From the NCBI GenBank assembly GCA_964620645.1, contig CAZUHU010000001.1:1-64000 (forward strand): 64,000 nucleotides of DNA, written 5' to 3'. Below, piece after piece: positions 43,450-52,656 of this stretch. The DNA comes from Bog-950 sp964620645. GTDB lineage: Bacteria; Bacteroidota; Bacteroidia; Chitinophagales; LD1. The position numbers and the translations under genes are program-made. The notes under the pieces are model-generated. The model searched no databases, had not been told where the DNA came from, and saw only the letters and a program-made list of their open reading frames with translations. How positions within the stretch are numbered: the stretch's first letter is position 1; the number at the start of each line of letters is the position of its first letter.

Positions 43450-43934
43450 TGATTCGGGATGCGATTGGCAGCGATGTGCCTGCCATTACTGAAATTTACA
43501 ATTACTACATTGAACATACCGTTGTAACCTTTGAAGAGGAAGCTAAAACAGTTTCGGAAATGGCCGAACGCATACAAGGAGTTCAGGCTACATATCCGTG
43601 GATTGTTATGGAAGTAGAGGGCGAAATTGTAGGTTATGCTTATGCCACGGAATGGAAAAGCCGCAGCGCCTATCGCTTCTCTGCCGAAAGCACCGTGTAC
43701 ATTAAAAATGGCCTTAACGGAAAAGGCTTTGGCTATGCCCTCTATACTGCTTTACTTGAAAAATTACGGGCTAAAAACATGCACTGCATCCTGGCTGGCA
43801 TCGTACCACCAAACCCCGCCAGCATACGGCTTCACGAAAAGTTAGGCTTCCAAAAAATCGGAATACAAAAAGAAGTGGGTTTCAAGTTTAATAAGTGGGA
43901 AGACGTAGGATACTGGCAATTAATATTCCCCTAA
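43449..43934 (+). CDS. GNAT-family acetyltransferase (phosphinothricin acetyltransferase-like)
   Basis: A 161-residue GNAT with DVPAITEIYNYYIEHTVVTFEEE at the start, the acetyl-CoA loop NGKGFGYALYTALLE (about residues 91-105) and the conserved VPPNPASIRLHEKLGFQ block. Close relatives acetylate phosphinothricin or methionine sulfoximine-like amino-acid analogues. It overlaps the hydrolase gene by one base (TAATG) and is therefore translated with it. Substrate not proven. Confidence 0.9.
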   Translation: MIRDAIGSDVPAITEIYNYYIEHTVVTFEEEAKTVSEMAERIQGVQATYPWIVMEVEGEIVGYAYATEWKSRSAYRFSAESTVYIKNGLNGKGFGYALYTALLEKLRAKNMHCILAGIVPPNPASIRLHEKLGFQKIGIQKEVGFKFNKWEDVGYWQLIFP

Positions 43935-43940
43935 GAGAGG

Positions 43941-44597
43941 CTATCCTATAAAAATATTCTGCGCCGCCATTTTACTAATGGTAGCCTTTTTCCGCTTATC
44001 GAGTTTAATTACAAACGAACCATCAAAGTCTACTATGCCGGTAATTTCAATTTCTGAACCCAATTGTATGTTATGCGAATCCAGGTATTGCAAAAATTTG
44101 GCCGAGCTATCCTTTACCCCCAAAACTTTTCCGCCATCACCTTCACTCATTTCTGAAAGCAGCTTTTGATTATGGCTATGTATGTTTCCTGAAGCATCCG
44201 GAATAGGGTCGCCATGAGGGTCAAAACGCGGGTAACCTAAAAATTTATCCAGCTTATCAATAAGTTCATCGCTGTGTATGTGTTCAAGTTGTTCAGCTAT
44301 ATCATGTATTTTATCCCATCCGTAGCCAAGCTTCTCTACTAAAAACACTTCCCACAAGCGGTGCTTTCTGATAATACCTTTGGCAATCTTCTCACCATCC
44401 TTGGTTAAGTGAACGCCATGGTATTTTTCGTAACTGATAATTTTTTTCTGCTTCAGTTTTTTCAGCATGTCGGTTACTGAAGCGGCTGTTGCGTTTACAG
44501 CCTTTGCTATGCTGTTGGTAGAAATGCTCTCATCTCCTTCCTCACTAAGGTGAAAGATGGCTTTTATGTAGTTTTCTTCGGTTGTACTGAATAGCAT
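43941..44597 (-). CDS. DtxR-family metal-dependent regulator
   Basis: A 218-residue protein with an N-terminal winged helix (LFSTTEENYIKAIFHLSEEGDESISTNSIAKAV), an iron/manganese-binding dimerisation domain (VFLVEKLGYGWDKIHDIAEQLEHIHSDELIDKLDKFL with the YPRFDPHGDPIP motif) and a C-terminal SH3-like domain from about 150. Such proteins repress metal-uptake genes when Mn2+ or Fe2+ is plentiful. It starts 2 bases after the SDR stop, so the two are co-transcribed. The palindrome over the Nramp promoter, 1.3 kb away, is its most likely target here. Confidence 0.92.
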   Translation of the reverse strand: MLFSTTEENYIKAIFHLSEEGDESISTNSIAKAVNATAASVTDMLKKLKQKKIISYEKYHGVHLTKDGEKIAKGIIRKHRLWEVFLVEKLGYGWDKIHDIAEQLEHIHSDELIDKLDKFLGYPRFDPHGDPIPDASGNIHSHNQKLLSEMSEGDGGKVLGVKDSSAKFLQYLDSHNIQLGSEIEITGIVDFDGSFVIKLDKRKKATISKMAAQNIFIG

Positions 44598-44599
44598 GC

Positions 44600-45481
44600 C
44601 TACTCACTTTTTGCTCCGCGAACCATCTTTTCTATCATGTCCCATTGCTCCTTGGTAACATCATCGAACAGGTTAAACTCACCTGCGCCCTGTAACCACT
44701 CACCACCATCAATTGTAACAACATCGCCGTTTACATAGGCTGAGTAATCGGAAACCAAATAGCCCGCAAGATTGCATAGTTCCTGGTGTTCGCCCACGCG
44801 GCGTAAAGGAACCTGTTTTACCAAATCATATTTCTCGCGGAATTCGCCGGGTACCAAACGGTCCCATGCGCCTTTGGTAGGGAAAGGCCCCGGTGCAATG
44901 GCGTTCATACGTATACCGTATTTTGCCCATTCTACTGCCAGCGAACGCGTCATGGCCAATACACCTGCTTTAGCACAGGCTGAAGGCACAACGTAGGCTG
45001 AACCGGTCCAGGCATAAGTGGTAACTATGCTTAACACTGCTTTATTGCGTTGGTTGTTGTTAATCCAATATTTACCCAGTGCAAGGGTGCAGTTGTAAGA
45101 ACCTTTTAAAACAATATCCACCACTGTATCAAAAGCACGTGGCGAAAGGCGCTCGGTAGGGCTGATAAAGTTACCTGCTGCATTATTTACTAATACATCA
45201 ACTCCGCCGAAAGTGGCTACCGTATCCTGCAGCATTTTTTCTACTTCAAGCCAATTACGCACATCGCATTGCACAGCCAATACTTTTCCGCCGGTTTCCG
45301 CTTCAAGTTCGCTGGCCGTTTTTTGCAAAACATCCAACTTACGGCTTGTAATAACCAGGTTGGCGCCCAATGTCAAAAAGTACTTTGTCATTGACTTTCC
45401 TAAACCTGTGCCACCACCGGTAATAATTATGGTCTTCCCTTTAAGCGCTCCTTCTTTGAGCATACCTTCCATATACTGCAT
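44600..45481 (-). CDS. 2,4-dienoyl-CoA reductase-like SDR
   Basis: A 293-residue SDR. TGGGTGLG binds NAD(P)H, NNAAGNF follows, and the active-site region reads VVPSACAKAGVLAMTRSLA: the usual Tyr four residues before Lys is Ser here, as in the mitochondrial DECR family, where another Tyr does the work. The C-terminal end (VTKEQWDMIEKMV) also resembles DECR1 as I recall it. The likely role is removal of a double bond in unsaturated fatty-acid beta-oxidation. It ends 2 bases before dtxR. Confidence 0.9.
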   Translation of the reverse strand: MQYMEGMLKEGALKGKTIIITGGGTGLGKSMTKYFLTLGANLVITSRKLDVLQKTASELEAETGGKVLAVQCDVRNWLEVEKMLQDTVATFGGVDVLVNNAAGNFISPTERLSPRAFDTVVDIVLKGSYNCTLALGKYWINNNQRNKAVLSIVTTYAWTGSAYVVPSACAKAGVLAMTRSLAVEWAKYGIRMNAIAPGPFPTKGAWDRLVPGEFREKYDLVKQVPLRRVGEHQELCNLAGYLVSDYSAYVNGDVVTIDGGEWLQGAGEFNLFDDVTKEQWDMIEKMVRGAKSE

Positions 45482-45540
45482 AGCAATTGTTTTAGCAGCG
45501 TGAATCTAATAAACCGTATTTAATAACTACTAAGTTATGC

Positions 45541-47031
45541 TTAGAACTGGAAGTATATGAAAGGCTGTATTTCGGAGCTTTTTACCTGTATCACCAGGAT
45601 AACCACGGCAGCCAATATAGCCACCTTGCCGGCTAAAGGAAAGTCAGTTACCCAGCCCTGGGCCTTTAGCTCCATACTGCGGGGCAGAAAGTGTAGAATG
45701 AAGCCTAAAAGCATAACAAACAGCACCTTTTGATAGCCGCTTACAAATTCAAAGAAGATGGATGGGGTAAAATGCCTTGTAATTTGCGTAAGCACTTCAC
45801 CTGCCTTAACCATATCCTCAGCCCTGAAGAATATCCAGCAAAAGCACACAAAATGGAAGGTGAATATTACGCCCAATACTTTCATCAACTTTGTATCCGG
45901 TATTTTGATAAACTCCTTTACGTATTTATCAATACCCAGCGCAATGCCATGCAGCGCGCCCCAAAGTATAAACCTGAACCCCGCCAGGTAGGAGAGCCCG
46001 CCTATCATATGCCACATGCCGCCCAGTAACATGGTAAGAAACTGATTAAGATAGGTGCGCCATCTGCCTTTACGGTTGCCCCCCAAAGAGATGTATAGGT
46101 AATCCCTAAGCCAGGTACTTAACGAAATGTGCCACCTCCGCCAAAACTCAGTAATGCTGCTGGATTGATAAGGTGAATCAAAGTTGATGTTAAAGTGAAA
46201 GCCCATAAGCAATGCTATACCGATGGCCATATCACTATAGCCGCTGAAATCGCAATAAATTTGAAGTGCATAACCATAAACACCCATCAGGTTTTCAAGC
46301 CCGGTGTAAAGCGTTGGATTTTCAAATATGCGGTCTACAAAATTTGCACTGATGTAGTCAGAAATCACAGCCTTTTTAAAAAGGCCTGCCGCTATTAGAA
46401 AAACAGCCCTGCCTAAATCCTGGTTGGAAACAAAGGTTGGCTTATATATCTGCGGTATAAAATCTTTGGCTCTTACTATAGGGCCCGCCACCAATTGCGG
46501 GAAAAAAGAAACAAAGAAGGCATAGTCAAGAATGTTGCCTATAGGCTTTATTTCCTTACGGTAAATATCTATGGTGTAGCTAAGAGATTGGAACGTAAAG
46601 AAAGAAACGCCGACAGGTATGAAAATATTGAAGGGGTCGAAATGGTGATTGACAAGGTCGCAATAAATAGAATAGAAAAAGTTAGTGTACTTAAAATAAG
46701 TAAGTAGCCCCAGGTTTAACACCAGGCTTAATATAAGCCACCATCTTTTATGCTGTTGCTTTTCGGCATAGTATATTTTGTTTGCCAGTGTATAATCCAC
46801 TACCGTAGAAAGTATAAGCAGCAAAAAGTAGATACCGCTTGACTTGTAATAAAAAAACAAGGAGAAAAGCGTAACGTAAGTAAGCTTTAGCCTGAAGTCC
46901 TCGTGCACGAGGTAGTAAACAGTAATAAAGCCCAGGAATATGAAAAGGAAAAGTCCTGAGCTGAATATCATCGGCTCATTAGGGTGGTAAACAAACTGTG
47001 AAAGCAGTTTACTGAGGTCGGGATGAAACAT
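45541..47031 (-). CDS. MBOAT-family O-acyltransferase (AlgI-like)
   Basis: A 496-residue membrane protein with about eleven helices. Motifs of the MBOAT family are LLTYFKYTNFFYS, PVGVSFFTFQSLSYTIDIYR, YCDFSGYSDMAIG, FWRRWHISLSTWLRDYLYI and the conserved His-bearing FLTMLLGGMWH and LWGALHG. AlgI homologues pass an acyl group across the inner membrane for attachment to extracellular polysaccharide. Its first ATG at 47031 lies 20 bases inside the neighbouring SGNH gene. A second in-frame ATG is at 46971. It acts with the two SGNH proteins encoded upstream. Confidence 0.92.
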   Translation of the reverse strand: MFHPDLSKLLSQFVYHPNEPMIFSSGLFLFIFLGFITVYYLVHEDFRLKLTYVTLFSLFFYYKSSGIYFLLLILSTVVDYTLANKIYYAEKQQHKRWWLILSLVLNLGLLTYFKYTNFFYSIYCDLVNHHFDPFNIFIPVGVSFFTFQSLSYTIDIYRKEIKPIGNILDYAFFVSFFPQLVAGPIVRAKDFIPQIYKPTFVSNQDLGRAVFLIAAGLFKKAVISDYISANFVDRIFENPTLYTGLENLMGVYGYALQIYCDFSGYSDMAIGIALLMGFHFNINFDSPYQSSSITEFWRRWHISLSTWLRDYLYISLGGNRKGRWRTYLNQFLTMLLGGMWHMIGGLSYLAGFRFILWGALHGIALGIDKYVKEFIKIPDTKLMKVLGVIFTFHFVCFCWIFFRAEDMVKAGEVLTQITRHFTPSIFFEFVSGYQKVLFVMLLGFILHFLPRSMELKAQGWVTDFPLAGKVAILAAVVILVIQVKSSEIQPFIYFQF

Positions 47032-48286
47032 ACTTATTGTATGATTTAATTAGTGCTTCGTATAAAAGGTTCCCCTGGAATTCATAACCCCCACGTGTAA
47101 AATGCAAACCATCGCGTTGCATCATGTGATACTTCTTCCACATATAGCAACTTTTGTAACCTCCCGAAATAGAAAACAGATCCCAAACAGCAATATTTTC
47201 GGCCTTGGCATAATTCACGATTACTTCGTGCATTTGAGAAACCGAACTGTTATAATACTTCCTGTGGTAATACGAATCAGGCGGGGTGGTAAATACTATT
47301 GCCGTATTAGGATTGTAACGGTGCAAGGCGCTAACCAGCGAATCTAGCCTGCGTGTCATCAAGCCTTTGTCCAAAGGCCTTCGTTGCGCCTCGTTGGTGC
47401 CTAGTGAGATAATGATCAGATCAGGCTCCAACACCTGTGTTTGCTCAGCAAAATATTTGGCGCGCACATATTGAAAGGCTTCCGCTCCATTGGCGCCTAC
47501 CGTATGATACACCACTCCGCTGCTATCATTTTCAAGGTTAATACCGAAAATAGTAGCCTGCCTTTGGTTGGTATCAGAACGTTCAGCGCTTATTACCACG
47601 GCATTGGTGTTTGCAGGTAAGGCAGTTGATGAAATATTGCGGTATTTTTCAGTTGATATGCTGCTAAGAATACCCAGCGTATTACCTAAGGTATCTGTTA
47701 CCCTAAAGTCAAACGACGTACTATCCTTTTGATAGAACAGGGTTAGCTTATTAAAAGAGTAATTTAAGGGCGCGTAATCAAATGCCCGTAGAAAGAATTT
47801 TATATCCGGCGAATCAGTTTTAATAGTAACACCTCCTATTCCAATAGGCATGGGGTCATTTACATAAATACAGCGCTTTGAAGTGCAGGCGTAATTGCTG
47901 GTTATTTTGTAGTTAAACGGTTCGTTACTGCCGGCTACCCTTAGCGGCACTACAATACCACGGCCACCATTACCAAAATCCTTTTGGAAATTGGTTCTTA
48001 CCTGCGCACTTAAAAAATCGGCCTGTATGTGCGAGTCGCCAATGTGCAATACACTTACCCTTTGGTTGTTGCCCGTCTTTTGTGTGTAGAGTTTTTCGAA
48101 AAAAGGCTCAAGCCCCTTATCGTTAACTATCTCATTTCGGTCAGGATGTATAAAAGCATACTTCTTCGCGCTGAAGTTTACAATACCATTTTGCGCCTTT
48201 ACATTCAAGCCAAAGGCAAGAAGAAGCAAGCAGGCTACGCTTTGAACGAGCCCGTAATGCAACGCACGGCTGCCGGCACCCGGCAT
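47009..48286 (-). CDS. SGNH-family exported protein of an acylation cluster
   Basis: A protein of about 425 residues with a signal peptide (SVACLLLLAFGLNVKAQ) and SGNH motifs: LHIGDSHIQADFLS with the Ser, GGRGIVVPLR, ISLGTNEAQRRP with the Asn, and DGLHFTRGGYEF with Asp and His. AlgJ/AlgX-type proteins of this kind acylate or deacetylate polysaccharide in the periplasm. Its stop overlaps mboat by 23 bases. The start taken is the ATG at 48286, 4 bases after the previous stop; in-frame ATGs at 48316 and 48331 would overlap that gene. Confidence 0.85.
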   Translation of the reverse strand: MPGAGSRALHYGLVQSVACLLLLAFGLNVKAQNGIVNFSAKKYAFIHPDRNEIVNDKGLEPFFEKLYTQKTGNNQRVSVLHIGDSHIQADFLSAQVRTNFQKDFGNGGRGIVVPLRVAGSNEPFNYKITSNYACTSKRCIYVNDPMPIGIGGVTIKTDSPDIKFFLRAFDYAPLNYSFNKLTLFYQKDSTSFDFRVTDTLGNTLGILSSISTEKYRNISSTALPANTNAVVISAERSDTNQRQATIFGINLENDSSGVVYHTVGANGAEAFQYVRAKYFAEQTQVLEPDLIIISLGTNEAQRRPLDKGLMTRRLDSLVSALHRYNPNTAIVFTTPPDSYYHRKYYNSSVSQMHEVIVNYAKAENIAVWDLFSISGGYKSCYMWKKYHMMQRDGLHFTRGGYEFQGNLLYEALIKSYNKYVSSRPQ

Positions 48287-48290
48287 TTTA

Positions 48291-49607
48291 TTACATACTC
48301 TTTTTCCGTCGTTCATACTTCTCCTTTTCATATAAAATTGTGCCCGTAATAATCTCCGCTACCTTTTTGCCGCCGTAATAGGTTGGGTGGGTATAATCCC
48401 CATTAGCAAGTTTAGGTTTCATGCCAGCCCACTTAACCATAGTGCTATCTCCACCCATTGCTTCAAACAGGTTATAAAAACAAACCTGGTTATCGGCCGC
48501 CATCTTTCGCTGCGCTTCTATCAATTCCTTTATACCCGGCATGGTTTGCAACACCCCATCTACTTTTTGGCCCCTGTCACTACAGCCAACTACCAGTACC
48601 GATGCTTTGGGGAAAGCCCTTTTCATCATTCCTATGGTCTGGCTCATACCCTTTGTATACCAATCATAGTTCTTTGACTTGGCATTGGCAACGTTCAACC
48701 CATAACTTATAACCACCAAATCGTACGGGTGAATAGCATCAAAGTTCTTATACATCTGCTCCGATACACCACCCAGGCCTAAGCCTGAATTACCGCGAAC
48801 TGAAAAATTATCTACGCAAATACCCTTAGTATCTTCAAATGAAACGCCGTATAAATCAGCACTGCCATCCACTTGCAGAGTAACACTTTGCAGCGCAGTG
48901 CCCAGTTTCATTTTGCTTATTCCACTTGTTGCCGGTAAATCTACCGCAGCCCCTTGGTTCAGCAGTAATTTAGCGCCGGCAGTATTACCGAAGTAGAGGT
49001 ACGCAACCGGGAAACTATTCAGCCTGCTTCGCTTAATAGCACTGTAGTGAACCTGGTTGCCGGCTAGTGGCACATAAGTATGGCCGGCAGGCCCCATAGG
49101 GTGCTCGGCACTCTTGTCGCCTACTATTGAGTAAGTGGTAAAGTTGTCGTAGCTATGAATTACAGTTTGCCTGAAGCCCGCAACTTCTGATGTTATAGGT
49201 ACGAACCCTACACCTGAACCGCCGAATATAGCCTGCAGTGTGTCCCTTAAAGGATCCAGCATTATGTCTCCTTCAACGTATGAATCGGCAAACCAGGCAA
49301 TACGTACGGGCCTTGTTTTAACTGAATCCAGCGCTGCCAAAAAGGTCTTCATGCCACTGGTATCCTTACTATAATCTTCTATACAGGTAACTCCTGTTTT
49401 GCAGGTATCGGCAAAAACAGGTTTTATCATTTTGGTGGTGTCCGCCTGAGCTAGGTTATCATCCTTTCGCATAATATCCGCCAAAAGATTTATCCGCCTG
49501 AAGTGAAACTCTCCAATATCAAACTCAGGTATTATATATAAAGCCAAAAGCACTGCCAACAATAAGGCGGTGCCAAGCACTGAGTATTTTAAATGATTTT
49601 CCTGCAT
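48291..49607 (-). CDS. SGNH-family membrane-anchored protein of an acylation cluster
   Basis: A 438-residue protein with one N-terminal anchor (YSVLGTALLLAVLLALYIIPEF) and an SGNH-type domain: FADSYVEGDIM carries the Ser (Ala replaces the usual Gly), ISYGLNVANAK holds the Asn, and DYTHPTYYGG the Asp-x2-His. The domain is interrupted by about 90 extra residues. It should act with the MBOAT protein as the periplasmic acyltransferase or esterase. No promoter consensus was found within the 154-base gap up to the M3 gene. Confidence 0.82.
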   Translation of the reverse strand: MQENHLKYSVLGTALLLAVLLALYIIPEFDIGEFHFRRINLLADIMRKDDNLAQADTTKMIKPVFADTCKTGVTCIEDYSKDTSGMKTFLAALDSVKTRPVRIAWFADSYVEGDIMLDPLRDTLQAIFGGSGVGFVPITSEVAGFRQTVIHSYDNFTTYSIVGDKSAEHPMGPAGHTYVPLAGNQVHYSAIKRSRLNSFPVAYLYFGNTAGAKLLLNQGAAVDLPATSGISKMKLGTALQSVTLQVDGSADLYGVSFEDTKGICVDNFSVRGNSGLGLGGVSEQMYKNFDAIHPYDLVVISYGLNVANAKSKNYDWYTKGMSQTIGMMKRAFPKASVLVVGCSDRGQKVDGVLQTMPGIKELIEAQRKMAADNQVCFYNLFEAMGGDSTMVKWAGMKPKLANGDYTHPTYYGGKKVAEIITGTILYEKEKYERRKKSM

Positions 49608-49761
49608 GGGTTAGGCTAAAGGCGGGCGCATTTGGTTTTCGCTTGCCGATTATACCCCTCTGGTAACGAATGTAGGAGAATACCCCGCAGCGATACAATT
49701 AAACGATACTCACTTTTCAATTATTGCAAGTGATATGTAGAAAATTTAAAACGGTAGCAGC

Positions 49762-51489
49762 TTAAGCCAGCTTTTTCAGTTCGCCGTTTATAAAGCTTAC
49801 CAACGAAGCCACGTAATCCTTACTGAAGTCAAACCTGGCTCCCGCAGTTTCGTAGAACACCGGAATGGGTTTGGTGTAACCCAGGCTAAGCGCGCTTTTG
49901 TAGTCGGCCACGGCCTTTGCCGGGTCGTTCTTAAAGTTTCTCCATAAGGCAATGGCGCCTAACTGCGCAAAAGCATATTCGATATAGTAAAAAGGAACTA
50001 CAAAGAAGTGCAGTATGCGGTGGTAGCCTGTTTGCAGGTCTTTCTCAAAGCCGGTCCAATCAATGCCGGCTCCGCCAAAGCGGGCGCTTAACTCAGCCCA
50101 CTTGTTTCTTCTCTCCTCAACCGTGTGGTTAGGGTTAAGGTATAACCAATGCTGGAAGCTATCGCCTAAACAGGTTTTGGTTAATACCGAAAGGATATAA
50201 CGCAGGTGGTTAACCTTAGCACGCCTTAAATCATCGGCATTGTTATAAAACAAATCCCAATGCTCCATGCTCATAAGCTCCATGCCCATTGAAGCCACTT
50301 CAGCCACTTCCGAAGTTGTTTCCTTAAAAGCCATTAGCTCAAGCTTGTGCGCTAAAAAGGTGTGTATGGCATGGCCGCCTTCGTGCACCATGGTAATCAA
50401 ATCATGCTCATCGTTGGCTGAATTCATGAAGATGAAAGGTACCCCTATCTCGGGCAACGTCATATTATAGCCACCGGGGCCCTTGTGCATACGCGACTCA
50501 AGGTCCAGGTAATTCATTTTCTTCAGTATCTCAATGCGTTCGCCGAAATAAGGATCGAGCCTGTTAAAGCAGGCTATAGTTTTTTCAATAAGCTCTTCCG
50601 TATTCTTTACCGGCTGCAGTGGTGCTTTACCACTGGTATCTACGTCAAGATCCCACGGTTTAAGGCTTTCCAGCCCCAATAATTGGCGGCGTTCTTCAGC
50701 CATACGGTTTTTAACCGGTACTATCAGTTCTTCAACTGCCTTGTGAAAGTTAAGGCAATCTGCACTGGTATAATCAAAGCGACCAAGCTCGTTAAAGCGA
50801 TACTCTACATAGTTTTTGTAGCCCGCATTAAGTGCTATTTTATGGCGTAGCTGAATAAGCTCTGTAAGTAGATTGTCAAACGTCTCAGCGTCCTGCAATC
50901 TGCGCTCACTTATCATGCGATAAACCTCCTCGCGCTGGGCGCGGTCCGTACTTTTTAGGTAAATGGAAGCTTGCTGAAAGGTCAGTTCGGTTCCGTTATA
51001 GTGTATGCTTTCTGCCCCTGCAATAGCATCATAGGTGCTTTGCTTTAACTGCAACTCACTCTGCAATGGGATATTCTCTTCGCGGTAAAGTTCAATCTCC
51101 ATTCTCAGTTTGCGCAACGTTGGAAAGAATACACTTTGATCAAGCTGATCAACAAAAGGGGAAGAAACAAATTTCTTCTTCAACTGGTTCTCAATTGGGG
51201 AATACCTCGGGAAGATATTTTGATATTGATTAGCCAGGTCCGCTTTCGCCTTCTCATCATTGGTATCCACCGTTGTTTTTACATATATCCAACGGCTGTT
51301 TTCAGTCATAGCAGTATCAAGTTCGCTCCAGTCCTTTAACCATTGGTTCAGGTCGGCCACTGAATTTATACTGCGCTCAAGCAATTCATTAAAATAAGGT
51401 TCAAGGGAAGCCCATTCATTCGGGTTAAAATCTTCCGCTACGAAACTCCTTTTCTTTTTAACTGGTATGTTGGTTTCGCCCATCTTCAT
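49762..51489 (-). CDS. pepF: M3-family oligoendopeptidase F-like metallopeptidase
   Basis: A 575-residue zinc peptidase. The catalytic motif HEGGHAIH is at about residue 368, with the third zinc ligand Glu expected in the MELMSMEH segment about 25 residues on. There is no signal peptide, so the enzyme is cytosolic and probably trims short peptides. The size and domain arrangement match bacterial PepF. In-frame ATG codons at 51489 and 51483 are both possible starts. Confidence 0.93.
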   Translation of the reverse strand: MKMGETNIPVKKKRSFVAEDFNPNEWASLEPYFNELLERSINSVADLNQWLKDWSELDTAMTENSRWIYVKTTVDTNDEKAKADLANQYQNIFPRYSPIENQLKKKFVSSPFVDQLDQSVFFPTLRKLRMEIELYREENIPLQSELQLKQSTYDAIAGAESIHYNGTELTFQQASIYLKSTDRAQREEVYRMISERRLQDAETFDNLLTELIQLRHKIALNAGYKNYVEYRFNELGRFDYTSADCLNFHKAVEELIVPVKNRMAEERRQLLGLESLKPWDLDVDTSGKAPLQPVKNTEELIEKTIACFNRLDPYFGERIEILKKMNYLDLESRMHKGPGGYNMTLPEIGVPFIFMNSANDEHDLITMVHEGGHAIHTFLAHKLELMAFKETTSEVAEVASMGMELMSMEHWDLFYNNADDLRRAKVNHLRYILSVLTKTCLGDSFQHWLYLNPNHTVEERRNKWAELSARFGGAGIDWTGFEKDLQTGYHRILHFFVVPFYYIEYAFAQLGAIALWRNFKNDPAKAVADYKSALSLGYTKPIPVFYETAGARFDFSKDYVASLVSFINGELKKLA

Positions 51490-51546
51490 TATTATGTGTT
51501 TATTCGTTCGTTGTAGTTGTTTTCAATCCAGGTAACCAGGCTGTTA

Positions 51547-52110
51547 TTATTGAGCCTTGCGGGGGGCGGTTACTTTCTTGGCTCCGGGAGCAGGTTTGGT
51601 GCTGGCCTTGCTGCTTACCTCTTTCTTCACCTTAGGCTTCGCTTCTTTTTTCGGCTTATCTTCCTTAGCCGCCTTCACTTTTTCTGTTGCTTCCTCTTTG
51701 CCTTCGGTTTTCTCTTCTTTAGCTTTCTCAGCAATAAGTTCATCTACCAGGTTACGGCTTTCCAGTATGCCATACCACTTCAGTAGCTTCTTCATATCGC
51801 TCACGTAAACCTTCTCTTTATCGTAATTGGGTAGTACTTTTTCTAACCATGCTTTGGTTTTGGCATCATCCTTACCATCAGGCACGGCGCCATTCTTCTT
51901 TATAGAAGCCAGCACATCTTTAAGCGTGGCCGGTTCATCAGTAGTATACATAGTCACATTATCCAGCGAGGTAAACATATGGTTACGTCCGCTAACGAAC
52001 TGTGTTTTGTCGTCAACAAGGCTGGTTACTATCAACCCATCATTTCTACGGGCACTTACTTTAAATAAACCCGGCATTCCGGTAATCGCTACAATCTCTG
52101 ATAATTCCAT
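51547..52110 (-). CDS. DUF5606-family protein with lysine-rich tail
   Basis: A 187-residue protein. Residues 1-125 form the DUF5606 domain: SEIVAITGMPGLFKVSARRN, LIVTSLVDDKTQFVSGRN and LDNVTMYTTDEPATLKDVL. After about 125 the sequence is a low-complexity tail of Lys, Glu and Ala ending in KKVTAPRKA. The family is restricted largely to Bacteroidota and its role is unknown. The start is the ATG at 52110 before MELSEI; an earlier in-frame ATG at 52173 would add 21 atypical residues. Confidence 0.85.
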   Translation of the reverse strand: MELSEIVAITGMPGLFKVSARRNDGLIVTSLVDDKTQFVSGRNHMFTSLDNVTMYTTDEPATLKDVLASIKKNGAVPDGKDDAKTKAWLEKVLPNYDKEKVYVSDMKKLLKWYGILESRNLVDELIAEKAKEEKTEGKEEATEKVKAAKEDKPKKEAKPKVKKEVSSKASTKPAPGAKKVTAPRKAQ

Positions 52111-52205
52111 TTTTGGATTTTTAGGGCGGCTAAGATAAAAAAACGCCCGAAAAGCATGGTTTTGGCCTTTCAAAGGTCAAGGGGCTTTATCTTATTTTAG
52201 CAAAT

Positions 52206-52583
52206 ATGGATATTGAAGCGTTACGGCAGTTTTGCCTTAGCCTGCCCGGGGTTAAGGAAGATATAAAGTGGGGCCAGGACCTCTGCTTTCTTATAGGGGA
52301 AAAAATGTTCTGTGTAACCGGCTTTTCGCCCGATTCAGGCGTTTCTTTAAAGGTTAAGGATGAAGAATTTGAAGAACTGGCGTCTTCCGAAGGTATTATA
52401 CCCGCCCCTTACCTTGCCCGCTATAAATGGATTTACATAAAACCACGAAGTCGTTTCAAAAAAGCAGAGTGGGAGCATTACATTACCCAATCGTACGAGC
52501 TGATTAAGAACAAGTTACCTGCCAAAATAAAAGCCGGGATAGATAACGATAAGCCTAAAAAAGGCAAAACGAAAAAGAAATAA
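52206..52583 (+). CDS. MmcQ/YjbR-family protein
   Basis: A 125-residue protein with the MmcQ fold: IEALRQFCLSLPGVKEDIKWGQDLCFLIGEKMFCV, then a middle segment with LKVKDEEFEELA and the C-terminal LARYKWIYIKPRSRF with WEHYI. The C-terminal 15 residues are Lys-rich (KKGKTKKK). Family members are implicated in DNA binding on structural grounds. Function unproven. It precedes uvrB by 73 bases on the same strand. Confidence 0.88.
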   Translation: MDIEALRQFCLSLPGVKEDIKWGQDLCFLIGEKMFCVTGFSPDSGVSLKVKDEEFEELASSEGIIPAPYLARYKWIYIKPRSRFKKAEWEHYITQSYELIKNKLPAKIKAGIDNDKPKKGKTKKK

Positions 52584-52656
52584 GATAGCCTTTGCCTTAT
52601 CTTTGCAGGCTGCCTCGCAGTATTTGTTACCACTTAACGCACTCTCTATTCCATAT

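Noticed and set aside
44600..45481. Loss of the catalytic Tyr in the SDR as evidence of a dead enzyme
   Set aside because: Ser at this position is normal for the DECR family, which uses another Tyr.
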